64,000 nt of DNA from Paragemmobacter kunshanensis (GTDB lineage Bacteria; Pseudomonadota; Alphaproteobacteria; Rhodobacterales; Rhodobacteraceae). The stretch lies in assembly GCF_011059185.1 (NCBI RefSeq), contig NZ_JAALFE010000013.1:62001-126000 (forward strand), in the 5' to 3' direction. Shown here piece by piece: positions 9,021-18,203 of this stretch. The notes under the pieces were generated by a model. The model saw nothing but the letters and a program-made list of their open reading frames with translations. It was not told the origin of the DNA and searched no databases. The number at the start of each line of letters is the position of its first letter. Positions within the stretch are counted from its first letter, which is position 1. Made by a program: the position numbers and the translations under genes.

Positions 9021-9046
9021 ACCCGCGCAAAGGGAAAGGGATTTCT

Positions 9047-9850
9047 TCAGCCCCGCGCCGATCCCACGGCCACCGCCAGCGCGATGGACAGCGCCAGCGT
9101 CGCCGAGAGCGAGCGGAAGGCGCCGAAGTCCACTTCCGGCACGGTCAGGACGGGAGAGGACAGCTTTGCCAGCGGGCTGGTCAGCCGGTCGGTGATGCCG
9201 ATGACCGGCAATCCCCGCGCCTGCGCGTCGCCCGCCAGGGCAAGGGTTTCGTCGGAATAGGGGGCAAAGGTGATGGCGATGCAGGCATCGCCCGGGCGCA
9301 TGGCGTGGCGATGGTCCAGCTTGCCCGCCCCGTCATGCAGCATGGCGGGCACCTGCATCTTTTCGAAGACATAGGTCAGGTAGCTGGCCACCGGATAGGC
9401 GCGGCGCAGGCCCACCACATGCAGCGTCCCGGCCCCCGCAAGCTGTGCCACCGCCTGCGACAGCGCCGCCTCATCCGCCGATTTGGCCAGTTGTTCCAGC
9501 GACAGGCGGCCCGCCTCCACGAATTCCGCCAGAAGGGCGGCGGGGCTCCCGGCACCATTGTCCTTGAGGTTTCTGAGCCGGGTCGAATAGTCCGGCCAGC
9601 CGGGGCTATAGGCCTCGCGGAACAGGCGCTGCATTTCGGAAAAGCCGGAAAAGCCGATGATCTGACAGAACCGCATCAGGGCGGATGGCGGCACATCGGC
9701 CCCCGCCGCCAGTTCCGCCACCGTCGAGACGGCGATGCGGTCGGTATTGGCGGCGATGTAATCGGCGCATTGGCGCAACCGCTTGGGCAGGCCTTCGGAC
9801 AAGTCGGCCAGGCGGTTGCGGAATTCCTCGATACTGGCCGGTGCGGACAT
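9047..9850 (-). CDS. MurR/RpiR-family transcriptional regulator, probable inositol repressor
   Basis: A 267-residue regulator. Residues 1-75 form the RpiR-type helix-turn-helix domain (RLADLSEGLPKRLRQCADY, VSTVAELAAGADVPPSALMR). Residues of about 110-250 form a SIS sugar-phosphate-binding domain (GTLHVVGLRRAYPVA, ITFAPYSDETLALA). It lies directly upstream of iolCDEB on the same strand and has palindromes of one type before its own ATG and before iolC. Autoregulation and control of the iol genes by an inositol-derived intermediate are therefore likely (inference). The frame runs upstream to 9964 but that part crosses the operator and a hairpin element, so the ATG at 9850 is preferred. Confidence 0.88.
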   Translation of the reverse strand: MSAPASIEEFRNRLADLSEGLPKRLRQCADYIAANTDRIAVSTVAELAAGADVPPSALMRFCQIIGFSGFSEMQRLFREAYSPGWPDYSTRLRNLKDNGAGSPAALLAEFVEAGRLSLEQLAKSADEAALSQAVAQLAGAGTLHVVGLRRAYPVASYLTYVFEKMQVPAMLHDGAGKLDHRHAMRPGDACIAITFAPYSDETLALAGDAQARGLPVIGITDRLTSPLAKLSSPVLTVPEVDFGAFRSLSATLALSIALAVAVGSARG

Positions 9851-9884
9851 GCGTTCCCTCGTCTTTGCGCGGAGGCTAGCAGCG

Positions 9885-9900
9885 TGGAACGAATATTCCA
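9885..9900. promoter_or_regulatory. Palindromic operator before the rpiR-type gene
   Basis: TGGAACGAATATTCCA, with 5-base arms (TGGAA/TTCCA) around 6 bases and the same 16-base length as the core of the iolC site. A further TGGAA follows at 9909-9913, giving an overlapping second pair. It lies 35 bases upstream of the regulator ATG, a position suited to autoregulation. Confidence 0.7.
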
Positions 9901-9924
9901 ACCATTTATGGAACGGCGGGAAAG

Positions 9925-10035
9925 GCGATTTCTGACGCAGAAATCGCATCGGAATTTGACGCAAATTCCGCCTCCCTCCGGTCGGAGCCCGATTTCTGCG
10001 TCAGAAATCGGCGCGAAAAATGCGTCATTTTTCGC
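9925..10035. repeat. Composite hairpin element, copy 1 (two ACG-centred plus two CGT-centred hairpins)
   Basis: Four perfect inverted repeats in a row: 9925-9947, 9950-9970, 9989-10011 and 10013-10035. Arms are 9-10 bases. The centre is ACG in the first two and CGT in the last two, always flanked by TG on the left and CA on the right. Outer arm sequences differ between hairpins (GCGATTTC, CGGAATT, CCGATTTC, GCGAAAAA) yet each is perfectly complementary to its partner. A small CTCCG/CGGAG stem lies in the 18-base spacer. The last hairpin touches the stop codon of the gamma-carbonic anhydrase gene. The same architecture recurs at 50057. Confidence 0.9.
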
Positions 10036-10553
10036 TAGAGCGCCCGCAACCCCGCCCGGAACCGCAGCGCATTGGCGCGATAGCCCGCCGCCGATTGCAA
10101 AAGCCGCGCCTGCGCTGCCTCGTCCAGGCTGCGGATCACCTTGCCCGGGCTGCCCATGACCAGCGATCCATCGGGGATCTCCTTGCCTTCGGTGATCAGC
10201 GCGCAGGCCCCGATCAGGCAGCCCCGCCCGATCCTTGCTCCGTTCAGGATGGTTGCGCCCATCCCGATCAGCGTGCCATCCCCGATCACGCAGCCATGCA
10301 GCATCGCCCTGTGGCCGATGGTGCAATCCGCCCCGATCACCAGCGGATAGCCCATGTCGGTATGCAGCACGCAGGCCTCCTGCACGTTGGACCCCGCCCC
10401 CACCCGGATTTCCTCGTTATCCCCGCGCAGCGTCGCGCCGAACCAGACCGAGGCGCCCGCCTCCAGCACCACGCGGCCGATCAGGTTGGCATCGGGCGCG
10501 ACCCATGCCGAAGGGTCGATCTGCGGTTCCACCCCGTCGAGCGAATAGATCAT
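10035..10553 (-). CDS. Gamma-class carbonic anhydrase family protein
   Basis: A 172-residue left-handed beta-helix protein of hexapeptide repeats (for example [32 protein letters not shown]). Histidines in VLHTDMG and [11 protein letters not shown] are placed as the zinc ligands of gamma-carbonic anhydrases. It belongs to the YrdA/PaaY type; true carbonic anhydrase activity is not certain for this subgroup. The ATG overlaps the gmk stop by 4 bases, so it is the third gene of yicC-gmk-CA. The hairpin element 9925-10035 follows its stop and may end the transcript. Confidence 0.88.
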   Translation of the reverse strand: MIYSLDGVEPQIDPSAWVAPDANLIGRVVLEAGASVWFGATLRGDNEEIRVGAGSNVQEACVLHTDMGYPLVIGADCTIGHRAMLHGCVIGDGTLIGMGATILNGARIGRGCLIGACALITEGKEIPDGSLVMGSPGKVIRSLDEAAQARLLQSAAGYRANALRFRAGLRAL

Positions 10554-11191
10554 CGCGCCTCGAACTCCCGGTTCAGGCCGCGCACGAAATCGGCCAGCCC
10601 GGGCTGGCGGTCGCGGCGCAGGCGTTCGCTTTCAAGGATCGTCTTCAGGCGCGCGAAGGTGGTGTCGAGATCCTCGTTCACCAGCACATAGTCATATTCC
10701 GCCCAATGGCTGATCTCGTCGCGGCTTTTCGCCATGCGGCCGGCGATCACCTCATCGCTGTCCTGCCCGCGCGACCGCAGGCGGCGATCCAGTTCCGCGA
10801 TCGAGGGCGGCAGCACGAAGACCGAAACCACATCCCGCCCCAGCGCCGAATTGCGGATCTGCTGGCCGCCCTGCCAGTCGATGTCGAAGACCGTGTCGCA
10901 GCCCGCGCGCATGTTCTCTTCCACCGGGCCGCGCGGGGTGCCGTAGAAATTCCCGAAGACTTCGGCATGTTCCAGCATCTGGCCCTGATCCACCATCGCC
11001 TCGAACTCGGCCCGCGACCGGAAGAAATATTCCCGCCCGTCCGTCTCGCCCGGGCGCGGCGCGCGGGTGGTGGCCGAAACGGAAAAGCGCATGGTCGGAT
11101 CCCAGCCCATCAGCATCCGCGTCAGCGTGGATTTCCCCGCCCCGGAGGGAGAGGAAAGGATAAGCAGAAGCCCCTTGCGCGCCATGGTCAT
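10550..11191 (-). CDS. gmk: Guanylate kinase
   Basis: A 213-residue cytosolic kinase converting GMP to GDP with ATP. The P-loop is [11 protein letters not shown] (residues 13-23) and the GMP-binding region contains [11 protein letters not shown] and GREYFF. The ATG at 11191 overlaps the yicC stop by 4 bases (ATGA); a second in-frame ATG lies two codons later. It sits in the operon yicC-gmk-gamma carbonic anhydrase, with 4-base overlaps at both ends that imply translational coupling. Confidence 0.96.
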   Translation of the reverse strand: MTMARKGLLLILSSPSGAGKSTLTRMLMGWDPTMRFSVSATTRAPRPGETDGREYFFRSRAEFEAMVDQGQMLEHAEVFGNFYGTPRGPVEENMRAGCDTVFDIDWQGGQQIRNSALGRDVVSVFVLPPSIAELDRRLRSRGQDSDEVIAGRMAKSRDEISHWAEYDYVLVNEDLDTTFARLKTILESERLRRDRQPGLADFVRGLNREFEAR

Positions 11192-12084
11192 TCCACGTTC
11201 TGAACCTGTTCGCGCATCTGATCTATGACCGTTTTCAGGTCAAGCCCGATGCGCGTCAGCGCCAGCGCCTGCGCCTTGGAACAGAGCGTGTTCGCCTCGC
11301 GCATGAATTCCTGCATCAGGAAATCGAACTTGCGCCCCACCGGGCCTGTTTCGGCCAGCAGGGCGCGGGCGGCTGCGACATGGGCGGTCAGGCGGTCCAG
11401 TTCCTCGGTCACGTCGTTCTTAACCGCGATCAGCGCCAGTTCCTGCGTCAGCCGCGCCTCGTCCACGCCATCGGCATTGGCGATGACCTTGGCCAGCGCG
11501 TCCTTCAGGGCGGTGGCGGCGGCCTCGCGGCGGGCCTCGGCCTCGGCCGTCGCGGCGCGGGTGAGCGTCTCGATCCGGTCCAGTTGCGCGGCGATCACCG
11601 CCTGCAGCGCCGCGCCTTCGGCGGCGCGCATGGCGTTGAAATCGGCCAGCAGCGCGGGCAGGTCGGCCAGGATCGCCGCGCGCAGGGGGGCGGTATCCTC
11701 GTCCGTCACGCCCTGATCCAGCACCCCGCGCACGCCCAGCACATCGGCGGCGGTGGCCTGGGCCAGCGTCACGCCCGCGCCCATCGCCGCCTCTTCCACC
11801 TCGGCCAGCGCCCGCAGCACCGCCTGCAGCGTGGCGGGGTTGACGCGCAGCGCGGCCTCGGCCGCGCCCTCCTCGCGCGCCACCTTCAGCGACAAGGACA
11901 CATTCCCCCGCCCCAGCGCCCGGCCCAGCTCGGCGCGCAGCGCGGCTTCCAGCCCGTCGATCCAGTCCGGCACGCGCAGGCGCAGATCCAGCCCCTTGCC
12001 ATTGACGGACCGCAGATCCCACAGCCAGCCATGGCCCGCAGCCTGCCCCTTGCGGGCGGCGAAGCCGGTCATCGAAACGGTCAT
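11188..12084 (-). CDS. YicC/YloC-family endoribonuclease
   Basis: A 298-residue protein with the YicC N-terminal start [14 protein letters not shown], the conserved [18 protein letters not shown], and the DUF1732 C-terminus ending [14 protein letters not shown]. Members are RNA-cleaving enzymes that act in RNA turnover. The ATG at 12084 is the family start; the open frame further upstream has no family similarity that I recognise. yicC next to gmk is a widely kept pair in bacteria. Confidence 0.93.
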   Translation of the reverse strand: MTVSMTGFAARKGQAAGHGWLWDLRSVNGKGLDLRLRVPDWIDGLEAALRAELGRALGRGNVSLSLKVAREEGAAEAALRVNPATLQAVLRALAEVEEAAMGAGVTLAQATAADVLGVRGVLDQGVTDEDTAPLRAAILADLPALLADFNAMRAAEGAALQAVIAAQLDRIETLTRAATAEAEARREAAATALKDALAKVIANADGVDEARLTQELALIAVKNDVTEELDRLTAHVAAARALLAETGPVGRKFDFLMQEFMREANTLCSKAQALALTRIGLDLKTVIDQMREQVQNVE

Positions 12085-12279
12085 TCCTGCCTCCTGCGCC
12101 AGCGGTGGCGCGATTAACCTTCTGTTCACCTTTCCGCCAAATTGCCGCGCATCTGCCCTACAATCGGCCATGACGGCTAACCGGGGCGGCCCGGCAACCG
12201 TTACTGGGCGTAACAGAGGGGATCACTCCCCACAACCGGCGGCGGCCACCTGCCCCGCCCGAGCGGAAGGCAAGGACCG

Positions 12280-12885
12280 ATGGCAAGCGGACGGACAGGG
12301 CAGCAGGGCATGCGCGGGGATGCCTCCCATGGCGCGCCCTCGGCGCTGCTGCGCCGCCACTGGCAGGGGCTGCGGCGCGGCCCTGCCCTGCCCCGCCGCG
12401 ACCAGATCACCCCGCGGGCGCTGGCGGCGATGCTGGACCACGCGCTCATGGTGGAACGGCGGCCCGACGGGGCGGTGCTTCTGCGCTATGCGGGCATGGC
12501 GGTGAATGCGGTGCATGGGCAGGATCTGACCGGCCGCCCGCTTTCCGCCCTGTTCGAGACCGGCGCGCGGGCCGATCTTCTGGCCGCGCTGGAGCCGGCC
12601 TTTGCCGGCCAGCGCGCGCTGAGCATGGCGCTGCATTCCGAACGCGGCCTGACGCGCCCACCGCTGACGGCGCGGCTGATGCTGCTGCCGCTGGCGGGTT
12701 GCGGATCGGAAGGGATCACCCTGATCGGCAGCCTTGATCTGGACGGCCCGGCCCTCCTGCCGCCACGCCGCTTTCGCATCGAACGCGTGCTGGGCGAAAC
12801 CCTGGACCTGCCCGCAGGCGAGGCCGCCCGCGCCCCGCCGGTCGAGGGCGGTCCGCCGCCTGTTCTGGTCTGGTCGCGGGGCTGA
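12280..12885 (+). CDS. PAS-domain protein of unknown role
   Basis: A 201-residue soluble protein. Residues of about 35-155 look like a single PAS-type sensor domain (ALAAMLDHALMVERR, YAGMAVNAVHGQDLTGRPLSALF, LMLLPLAGCG). This is the PAS_5-like type common in Rhodobacteraceae and has no attached kinase or output domain. A ribosome site (AAGGA) lies five bases before the ATG. It is divergent from yicC and ends in a strong hairpin shared with the convergent DAHP synthase gene. A function cannot be assigned. Confidence 0.72.
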   Translation: MASGRTGQQGMRGDASHGAPSALLRRHWQGLRRGPALPRRDQITPRALAAMLDHALMVERRPDGAVLLRYAGMAVNAVHGQDLTGRPLSALFETGARADLLAALEPAFAGQRALSMALHSERGLTRPPLTARLMLLPLAGCGSEGITLIGSLDLDGPALLPPRRFRIERVLGETLDLPAGEAARAPPVEGGPPPVLVWSRG

Positions 12886-12887
12886 TG

Positions 12888-12920
12888 AGAAGGGGGCGAT
12901 CCGGCGGATCGCCCCCTTCT
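12888..12920. terminator. Bidirectional hairpin terminator between PAS gene and aroG
   Basis: A near-perfect inverted repeat with arms of about 14-16 bases (AGAAGGGGGCGATC and its complement GATCGCCCCCTTCT) meeting at a short CGGCG centre. It begins right at the PAS gene stop, and the stop of the convergent DAHP synthase lies 32 bases beyond it. No long T-run follows on either side, so it may be partly Rho-dependent. Confidence 0.7.
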
Positions 12921-12952
12921 GATGTCCGGAAGGCCCGTGCAGGCCGCGCCTG

Positions 12953-14323
12953 TCAGAGCGCGATGCGCCGCCCGGCTTCGCGCAGCGCGGTCAGTTCCTC
13001 GGCTACGAGGAAGGCCAGTTCCAGCGACTGGCTGGCATTCAGCCGCGGGTCGCAGGCGGTGTGATAGCGATCCGACAGATCCTCATCCGTCACGGCGCGC
13101 AGGCCGCCGGTGCATTCGGTCACATCCTTGCCCGTCATCTCGAAATGCACGCCGCCGGGGATCGTGCCTTCCGCCTTGTGGATGGCGAAGAATTCGCGCA
13201 CCTCGCGCAGGACGCTGTCGAAGGGCCGCGTCTTGTAGCCGGTCGACGACTTGATCGTGTTGCCATGCATCGGATCGCAGGACCAGACGACATTCGCGCC
13301 TTCCTCGCGCACGGCCTTGATCAGGCGCGGCAGATGTTCGCCCACCTTGCCCGCGCCAAAGCGCGCGATCAGCGTCAGACGCCCGGCCTCGTTGCCGGGG
13401 TTCAGCTTGGCCATCAGCACCTTCAGATCCTCGGCCGTGGTCGAAGGCCCGCATTTCAGCCCGATCGGGTTCAGCACGCCGCGGCAGAATTCCACATGCG
13501 CGCCATCCGGCTGGCGCGTGCGGTCGCCGATCCAGATCATGTGGCCCGAGCCCGCCACCGGCTGGCCGGTGATGGAATCGATGCGGCAGAGCGCCTCTTC
13601 GTATTCCAGAAGCAGCGCCTCGTGGCTGGTGTAGAAATCGACGCGGCTCAGTTCGTTGGCCGTGTCCGAATTCACCCCCGCCGCATTCATGAAATCCAGC
13701 GCGTCGGAAATGCGGTTGGAAAGCTCGCGATAGCGTTCGGCCTTGTCATGTTCGGCAAAGCCCAGCGTCCAGGAATGGACGCGGTGGATATCGGCGAAAC
13801 CGCCCGTGGAGAAGGCGCGCAGCAGGTTCAGGCTGGCCGCCGCCTGCGTATAGGCCTGCAGCATCCGGCCCGGATCGGCGATGCGCGCCTCGGGCGTGGG
13901 ATCGAAGCCGTTGATGATGTCGCCCTTGTAGGACGGCATCTCCACCCCGTTGATCACTTCGGTCGGGGCAGAGCGCGGCTTGGCGAATTGCCCCGCCATG
14001 CGGCCCACCTTGATCACCGGCACCTTGGCGCCATAGGTCAGCACCACCGCCATCTGCAGCATCACGCGGAAGGTGTCGCGGATGTTGTCGGCGCTGAATT
14101 CGGCGAAGCTTTCGGCGCAATCCCCGCCCTGCAGCAGGAAGGCCTTTCCTTCCGCCGCCAGGGCAAGCTGCTTCTTCAGCTTGCGCGCCTCGCCCGCAAA
14201 GACCAGCGGCGGATATTTGGCAAGCTGCGCCTCGACGGCGTTCAGCGCGGCCTGATCCGGGTAATCGGGCATCTGGATCCGCGGCTTTGCGCGCCAATCC
14301 GATTTCATCCAGCCCTTGGTCAT
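12953..14323 (-). CDS. aroG: Class II 3-deoxy-7-phosphoheptulonate synthase (DAHP synthase)
   Basis: A 456-residue plant-type enzyme that condenses phosphoenolpyruvate and erythrose-4-phosphate, the first step of aromatic amino acid synthesis. Landmarks are [11 protein letters not shown] (metal Cys), [45 protein letters not shown] and [12 protein letters not shown]. These match class II DAHP synthases in order and length. It stands alone, convergent with the PAS gene and divergent from the GlxA-type regulator. I saw no leader peptide or attenuator upstream. Confidence 0.96.
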   Translation of the reverse strand: MTKGWMKSDWRAKPRIQMPDYPDQAALNAVEAQLAKYPPLVFAGEARKLKKQLALAAEGKAFLLQGGDCAESFAEFSADNIRDTFRVMLQMAVVLTYGAKVPVIKVGRMAGQFAKPRSAPTEVINGVEMPSYKGDIINGFDPTPEARIADPGRMLQAYTQAAASLNLLRAFSTGGFADIHRVHSWTLGFAEHDKAERYRELSNRISDALDFMNAAGVNSDTANELSRVDFYTSHEALLLEYEEALCRIDSITGQPVAGSGHMIWIGDRTRQPDGAHVEFCRGVLNPIGLKCGPSTTAEDLKVLMAKLNPGNEAGRLTLIARFGAGKVGEHLPRLIKAVREEGANVVWSCDPMHGNTIKSSTGYKTRPFDSVLREVREFFAIHKAEGTIPGGVHFEMTGKDVTECTGGLRAVTDEDLSDRYHTACDPRLNASQSLELAFLVAEELTALREAGRRIAL

Positions 14324-14484
14324 GGGTCTTCTCCGAAGTTTGCGGTAACGGGGGCGGGTATAAGGAAAGCAGGCGGCATATGCAAAGGAAGAAACTGGCC
14401 TGATCCATGTCGGGAATGGCCTTGCACCTGCGGGCGATTGATGTTTGGCTGCGCGCCGAATACCGACACTTTCAGGTCGCTCAG

Positions 14485-15501
14485 ATGCCCACCCCCCCGA
14501 AGAAGGCCCAGCAGATGGCCAAGGTCACCGAACCCCGGCGGTTCGTCTTCCTGCTGCTGGACCGGTTCACCATGCTTTCCTTCGCCAGCGCGATCGAACC
14601 GCTGCGCATCGCCAACCGGGTTTCGGGGCAGACGCTCTATGTCTGGAAGCTGGCCGGCGAAGGGGGCGACATGGCCACCTGTTCCAACGGGGCCTCGTTC
14701 AAGCTGGACATGGGTCTCGATGAGATCGAGCGCGAGGATACGCTTCTCGTCTGCGGCGGGGTGGATGTGCAGAAGGCCACCACGCGCGGCGTGCTGAACT
14801 GGCTGCGGCGCGAGGCGCGGCGCGGCGTCACCATGGGCGGGCTTTGCACCGGGGCGCATGCCCTGGCCAAGGCGGGGCTGCTGGATGGCAAGAAGGCCAC
14901 GATCCACTGGGAAAACCAGGACGGTTTCCTTGAGGAATTCGAAGAGGTCAAGCTGACGAAATCGGTCTTCGTGATGGATGGCAACCGCTGGTCCACGGCG
15001 GGCGGCACCTCTTCGATCGACCTCATGCTCAAGGTCATCGCCTCTGACCATGGCGAGGATCTTGCCAATACCGTGGCCGATCAGCTGATCTATTCCACCA
15101 TCCGCACCGATCAGGACACGCAGCGCCTGTCGATCCCCACCCGGATCGGCGTGCGCCATCCGAAGCTGAGCCAGGTCATCCAGATGATGGAAGGCAATAT
15201 CGAGGATCCGATGTCGCCCGCCGACCTGGCCGAGGAAGTGGGCATGTCCACCCGCCAGCTGGAACGGCTGTTCCGCCGTTACCTGAACCGCTCGCCCAAG
15301 CGCTATTACATGGAACTGCGCCTGCAGAAGGCGCGCAACCTGCTGATGCAGACGGATATGAGCGTGATCAACGTGGCCCTGGCCTGCGGCTTTGCCTCGC
15401 CCTCGCATTTCTCCAAATGCTACCGCGCGCATTACAATACCACGCCCTATCGCGAACGCGGCACGCAGGGCGGCGGAACAGGGGTGCGGCTGTCGATCTG
15501 A
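14485..15501 (+). CDS. GlxA-family transcriptional regulator (DJ-1/PfpI plus AraC helix-turn-helix)
   Basis: A 338-residue regulator. Residues of about 15-180 form a DJ-1/PfpI-like ligand domain ([35 protein letters not shown]). Residues of about 225-325 hold two AraC-type helix-turn-helix motifs ([38 protein letters not shown]). Members often control amine or betaine catabolism. In-frame ATGs also lie at 14407 and 14515; none has a good ribosome site, so the start is uncertain. The flavin amine oxidase gene begins 41 bases downstream on the same strand and could be a target. Confidence 0.87.
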   Translation: MPTPPKKAQQMAKVTEPRRFVFLLLDRFTMLSFASAIEPLRIANRVSGQTLYVWKLAGEGGDMATCSNGASFKLDMGLDEIEREDTLLVCGGVDVQKATTRGVLNWLRREARRGVTMGGLCTGAHALAKAGLLDGKKATIHWENQDGFLEEFEEVKLTKSVFVMDGNRWSTAGGTSSIDLMLKVIASDHGEDLANTVADQLIYSTIRTDQDTQRLSIPTRIGVRHPKLSQVIQMMEGNIEDPMSPADLAEEVGMSTRQLERLFRRYLNRSPKRYYMELRLQKARNLLMQTDMSVINVALACGFASPSHFSKCYRAHYNTTPYRERGTQGGGTGVRLSI

Positions 15502-15542
15502 CAGCCGGTGACGGTGCAGTAACGGGTGGGGGGGCGCGGGCC

Positions 15543-16871
15543 ATGATCGGGCGGCGCGGCGTGATGGGTATTCTGGCAATGGCGCCCATGGGCATGGCGG
15601 CAGGGGCGGCAGGCGGGCGGCGGGTGGCCGTCATCGGCGCGGGCATGGCGGGCCTTGCCGCCGCGCGGGCCCTGGCACAGGCCGGGGCCGATGTCACCAT
15701 ATTCGAGGCGCGCGACAGGATCGGGGGCCGCATCTGGACGGATCGCTCCTGGCCCGGCCTGCCGGTGGACATGGGCGCAAGCTGGATCCACGGGCTGACG
15801 GGCAACCCGCTGACAGCGCTGGCGCGCGAGGCGGGGGCGGCGCTGCATCCCACCGATTACGAAAGCGCCGCCGCCTTCGGGGCGGGCCGGGAACGGCCCT
15901 ACCCCGCCGAACCCTGGGGGATGCTGGAGAAAGCGCAGGCGCAGGCATGGAAGGCCGATGCGGACCTCTCGCTGCGCGCGGCGGTCGCGGCGCTGCCGCG
16001 CTGGGGCCGCATGACGGCGGCGGAACGCGACGCCTTCCGCGCCGCCGTCCACCGCATGGTGGAACATGAATACGGGGCCGATTGGGGCGAGCTTTCGGCG
16101 CGGTCCTATGACGAGGCCGAAGGCTTTGGCGGTGGCGACGCGCTGTTCCCGCAGGGCTATGACCAGCTGGCGCATCACGCGGCGCGCGGCCTTGATATCC
16201 GCCTCGGGGCAAGGCTGACGGCGGTCAGGGCCGCGCGCGACGGCCTTCGCCTGACCTTTGCCGATGGATCAGAGGCCGGGGCCGATGCCATGGTCTGCAC
16301 CCTGCCCCTTGGCGTGCTGCAATCGGGCGATATCGCCTTCGATCCGCCCCTTTCCCCCGCGCGCCAGAGCGCCATCGAAAGCCTCGGCATGGGGCTTCTG
16401 AACAAATGCTGGCTGCGCTTCGACGCGCCGCCCCCGGTGCCGCGGGCCGACTGGATCCTGAACCTTGGCCCGCCCGCAGACCTGTGGCCCGAATGGGTGA
16501 ACCCCTCGGCAGCCGCGCCCGCGCCGCTGCTTCTGGCCTTCAATGCAGGCCCAAGGGCCGATGAGGCAGAGGCATGGGATGACGCCACCACCCTCGGTTC
16601 GGCCCATGACGCCCTGAAAGCCATGTTCGGCAGCCGCTTTCCCGCCCCCATCGCGGCACAGGTCAGCCGCTGGCGCGCCGATCCGGCAGCACGCGGCAGC
16701 TATTCCTTCCACCCGCCGGGGACCGGGGCCGACACACGCCGCGCGCTGGCCGGGCTGGACTGGGACGGCAGGCTGGCCTTCGCGGGCGAGGCCGCCTCGC
16801 CCGATCACCCCTCGACCGTGCATGGGGCCTGGCTGTCCGGCCTTGCCGCCGCGCAGGCCCTAGCCGGATGA
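15543..16871 (+). CDS. Flavin monoamine oxidase family protein with Tat-like signal
   Basis: A 442-residue FAD oxidoreductase. The N-terminus MIGRRGVMGILAMAP looks like a twin-arginine signal (RRG), so it may be exported folded with FAD. The dinucleotide motif VAVIGAGMAGLAAARAL follows, then GGRIWT, DMGASWIHGLTGNP, and a C-terminal FAD motif around FAGEAASPDHPSTVHGAW. The family oxidises primary amines or polyamines to aldehydes; the substrate is not readable. The ATG at 15543 starts the signal. Its 3' end overlaps the convergent dehydrogenase gene by 12 bases. Confidence 0.85.
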   Translation: MIGRRGVMGILAMAPMGMAAGAAGGRRVAVIGAGMAGLAAARALAQAGADVTIFEARDRIGGRIWTDRSWPGLPVDMGASWIHGLTGNPLTALAREAGAALHPTDYESAAAFGAGRERPYPAEPWGMLEKAQAQAWKADADLSLRAAVAALPRWGRMTAAERDAFRAAVHRMVEHEYGADWGELSARSYDEAEGFGGGDALFPQGYDQLAHHAARGLDIRLGARLTAVRAARDGLRLTFADGSEAGADAMVCTLPLGVLQSGDIAFDPPLSPARQSAIESLGMGLLNKCWLRFDAPPPVPRADWILNLGPPADLWPEWVNPSAAAPAPLLLAFNAGPRADEAEAWDDATTLGSAHDALKAMFGSRFPAPIAAQVSRWRADPAARGSYSFHPPGTGADTRRALAGLDWDGRLAFAGEAASPDHPSTVHGAWLSGLAAAQALAG

Positions 16872-17984
16872 GGCATCCTCCCCCGGCGTGATGCGATAGG
16901 CCGCGCCATCGGTCACCGACAGGAACCAGATCGCCCCGTCCGGCGCCTCGACGATGTCGCGCACGCGGCCTGTCTGATCGCCCGCGATACGCTCTTCCGC
17001 AAAGCCTGCCTCGGGATCAAGGCGGCTGATGAAATCGCTGTTCAGCGAGCCGGTCAGGATATCCCCCTTCCATGCGGGGAAGAGATCGCCCTGATAGAAG
17101 ATCATCCCCGAAGGCGCGATGGAGGGATCCCAGTAATGCAGCGGCTGTTCCATCCCGTCGCGCGAGACGCCCTCGCCGATGCGGCCGCCGCCATAATCCT
17201 CGCCATATGAGATGACGGGCCAGCCATAGTTGCGCCCCGCTTCGACGCGGTTCACCTCATCCCCGCCCTGCGCGCCATGCTCCACCAGCCACAGCGCCCC
17301 GTCCGGCCCCAGCGCCGCCCCCTGCGCGTTGCGATGGCCCAGCGAATAGACCCCGGGCCGATGCCCCGGCAGGCTGGTCGCGGGGCTGCCGTCGCGGTTC
17401 AGGTGGATGACCTTCCCCTCCACCCGCGCGGGATCCTGCGCCTCCATCCCCTCGGGCCCCGTGCCGCGATCCCCGGTCGTCAGGAAGACCGTGCCATCGC
17501 CCGCCTCGACAAGCCGCGATCCGAAATGCCGCCCGCCCCGTGCCGCATCGCCGTGATAGAGCGTGGCGAACCCCTCCAGCCGCGCGCCATCCGCCGACAG
17601 CACGCCCTTGCCCACCGCCGTGGCCGCCCCGCCCGCAAGCGGGATCGCATAGCTCAGCCAGATCTCGCGGCTTTGCGCGAAATCGCGCGGCACCATGACA
17701 TCAAGCAGCCCGCCCTGCCCCTGCGCCAGAACCGCAGGCCCGCCCGCGATTTCCGCAACCACGCCGCCCTCGGCCCGCAAAAGCCGCCCGTCGCGTTCGG
17801 TGATCAGAACCGCCCCGTCGGGCAGGAAATCCAGCGCCCAGGGCTCTTCCAGCCCGGTGATGACCGGCTCCACCTTCAATGGCCCGGTTGAGGAGGCAAG
17901 GGTTTCGGCCAGCGCGCCCTGCGCCGGCGCAAGCAACGCCGCGCAAAGGGCGGCGCGAAGCGGCGGAAGGGGCATCTTCGGCAT
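16860..17984 (-). CDS. PQQ-dependent sugar dehydrogenase (soluble glucose/aldose type)
   Basis: A 374-residue secreted beta-propeller protein. A signal peptide lies in LRAALCAALLAPAQGALA. The mature part begins with LEEPWALDFLPDGAVLITERDG, the hallmark of the soluble glucose/sorbosone dehydrogenase family. GRHFGSRLVEAGDGTVFLTTGDRG, YSLGHRNAQGAA, EHGAQGGDEVN and NYGWPVISYGEDY follow. It would oxidise an aldose in the periplasm. An alternative GTG start at 18011 has a better ribosome site (AAGGA, nine bases away) and would add nine residues. It is convergent with the amine oxidase. Confidence 0.85.
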   Translation of the reverse strand: MPKMPLPPLRAALCAALLAPAQGALAETLASSTGPLKVEPVITGLEEPWALDFLPDGAVLITERDGRLLRAEGGVVAEIAGGPAVLAQGQGGLLDVMVPRDFAQSREIWLSYAIPLAGGAATAVGKGVLSADGARLEGFATLYHGDAARGGRHFGSRLVEAGDGTVFLTTGDRGTGPEGMEAQDPARVEGKVIHLNRDGSPATSLPGHRPGVYSLGHRNAQGAALGPDGALWLVEHGAQGGDEVNRVEAGRNYGWPVISYGEDYGGGRIGEGVSRDGMEQPLHYWDPSIAPSGMIFYQGDLFPAWKGDILTGSLNSDFISRLDPEAGFAEERIAGDQTGRVRDIVEAPDGAIWFLSVTDGAAYRITPGEDASSG

Positions 17985-18203
17985 CAGGGCGGGTCTTGCG
18001 CGATCCTGCACGGTGTCTTGTCCTTTCGGCTTGTGGCCCCCCTGATCAAGGGCTGCGGCCGCCGCGATCAACCCCGCCTCACGGCAATCTGACCCGACGT
18101 CAGCCGCGCCCTGCCCTGCCCGGCGCTGCATCGGGGTGCTTTTCTTTTGATCACAAGCACACTAGGTTCGCGTCAGGACGATGTTCCAACACGGGAGACA
18201 ACA

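Noticed and set aside
7200-9260. A 686-codon plus-strand frame opposite iolC
   Set aside because: Antisense shadow of a well-supported gene.
9851-9964. N-terminal extension of the RpiR-type regulator (start at 9964)
   Set aside because: It reads through an operator and the first hairpin of the repeat element; the family start is at 9850.
12200-12214. GTTAC/GTAAC palindrome upstream of the PAS gene as an operator
   Set aside because: Only five-base arms and no second copy nearby; expected by chance.
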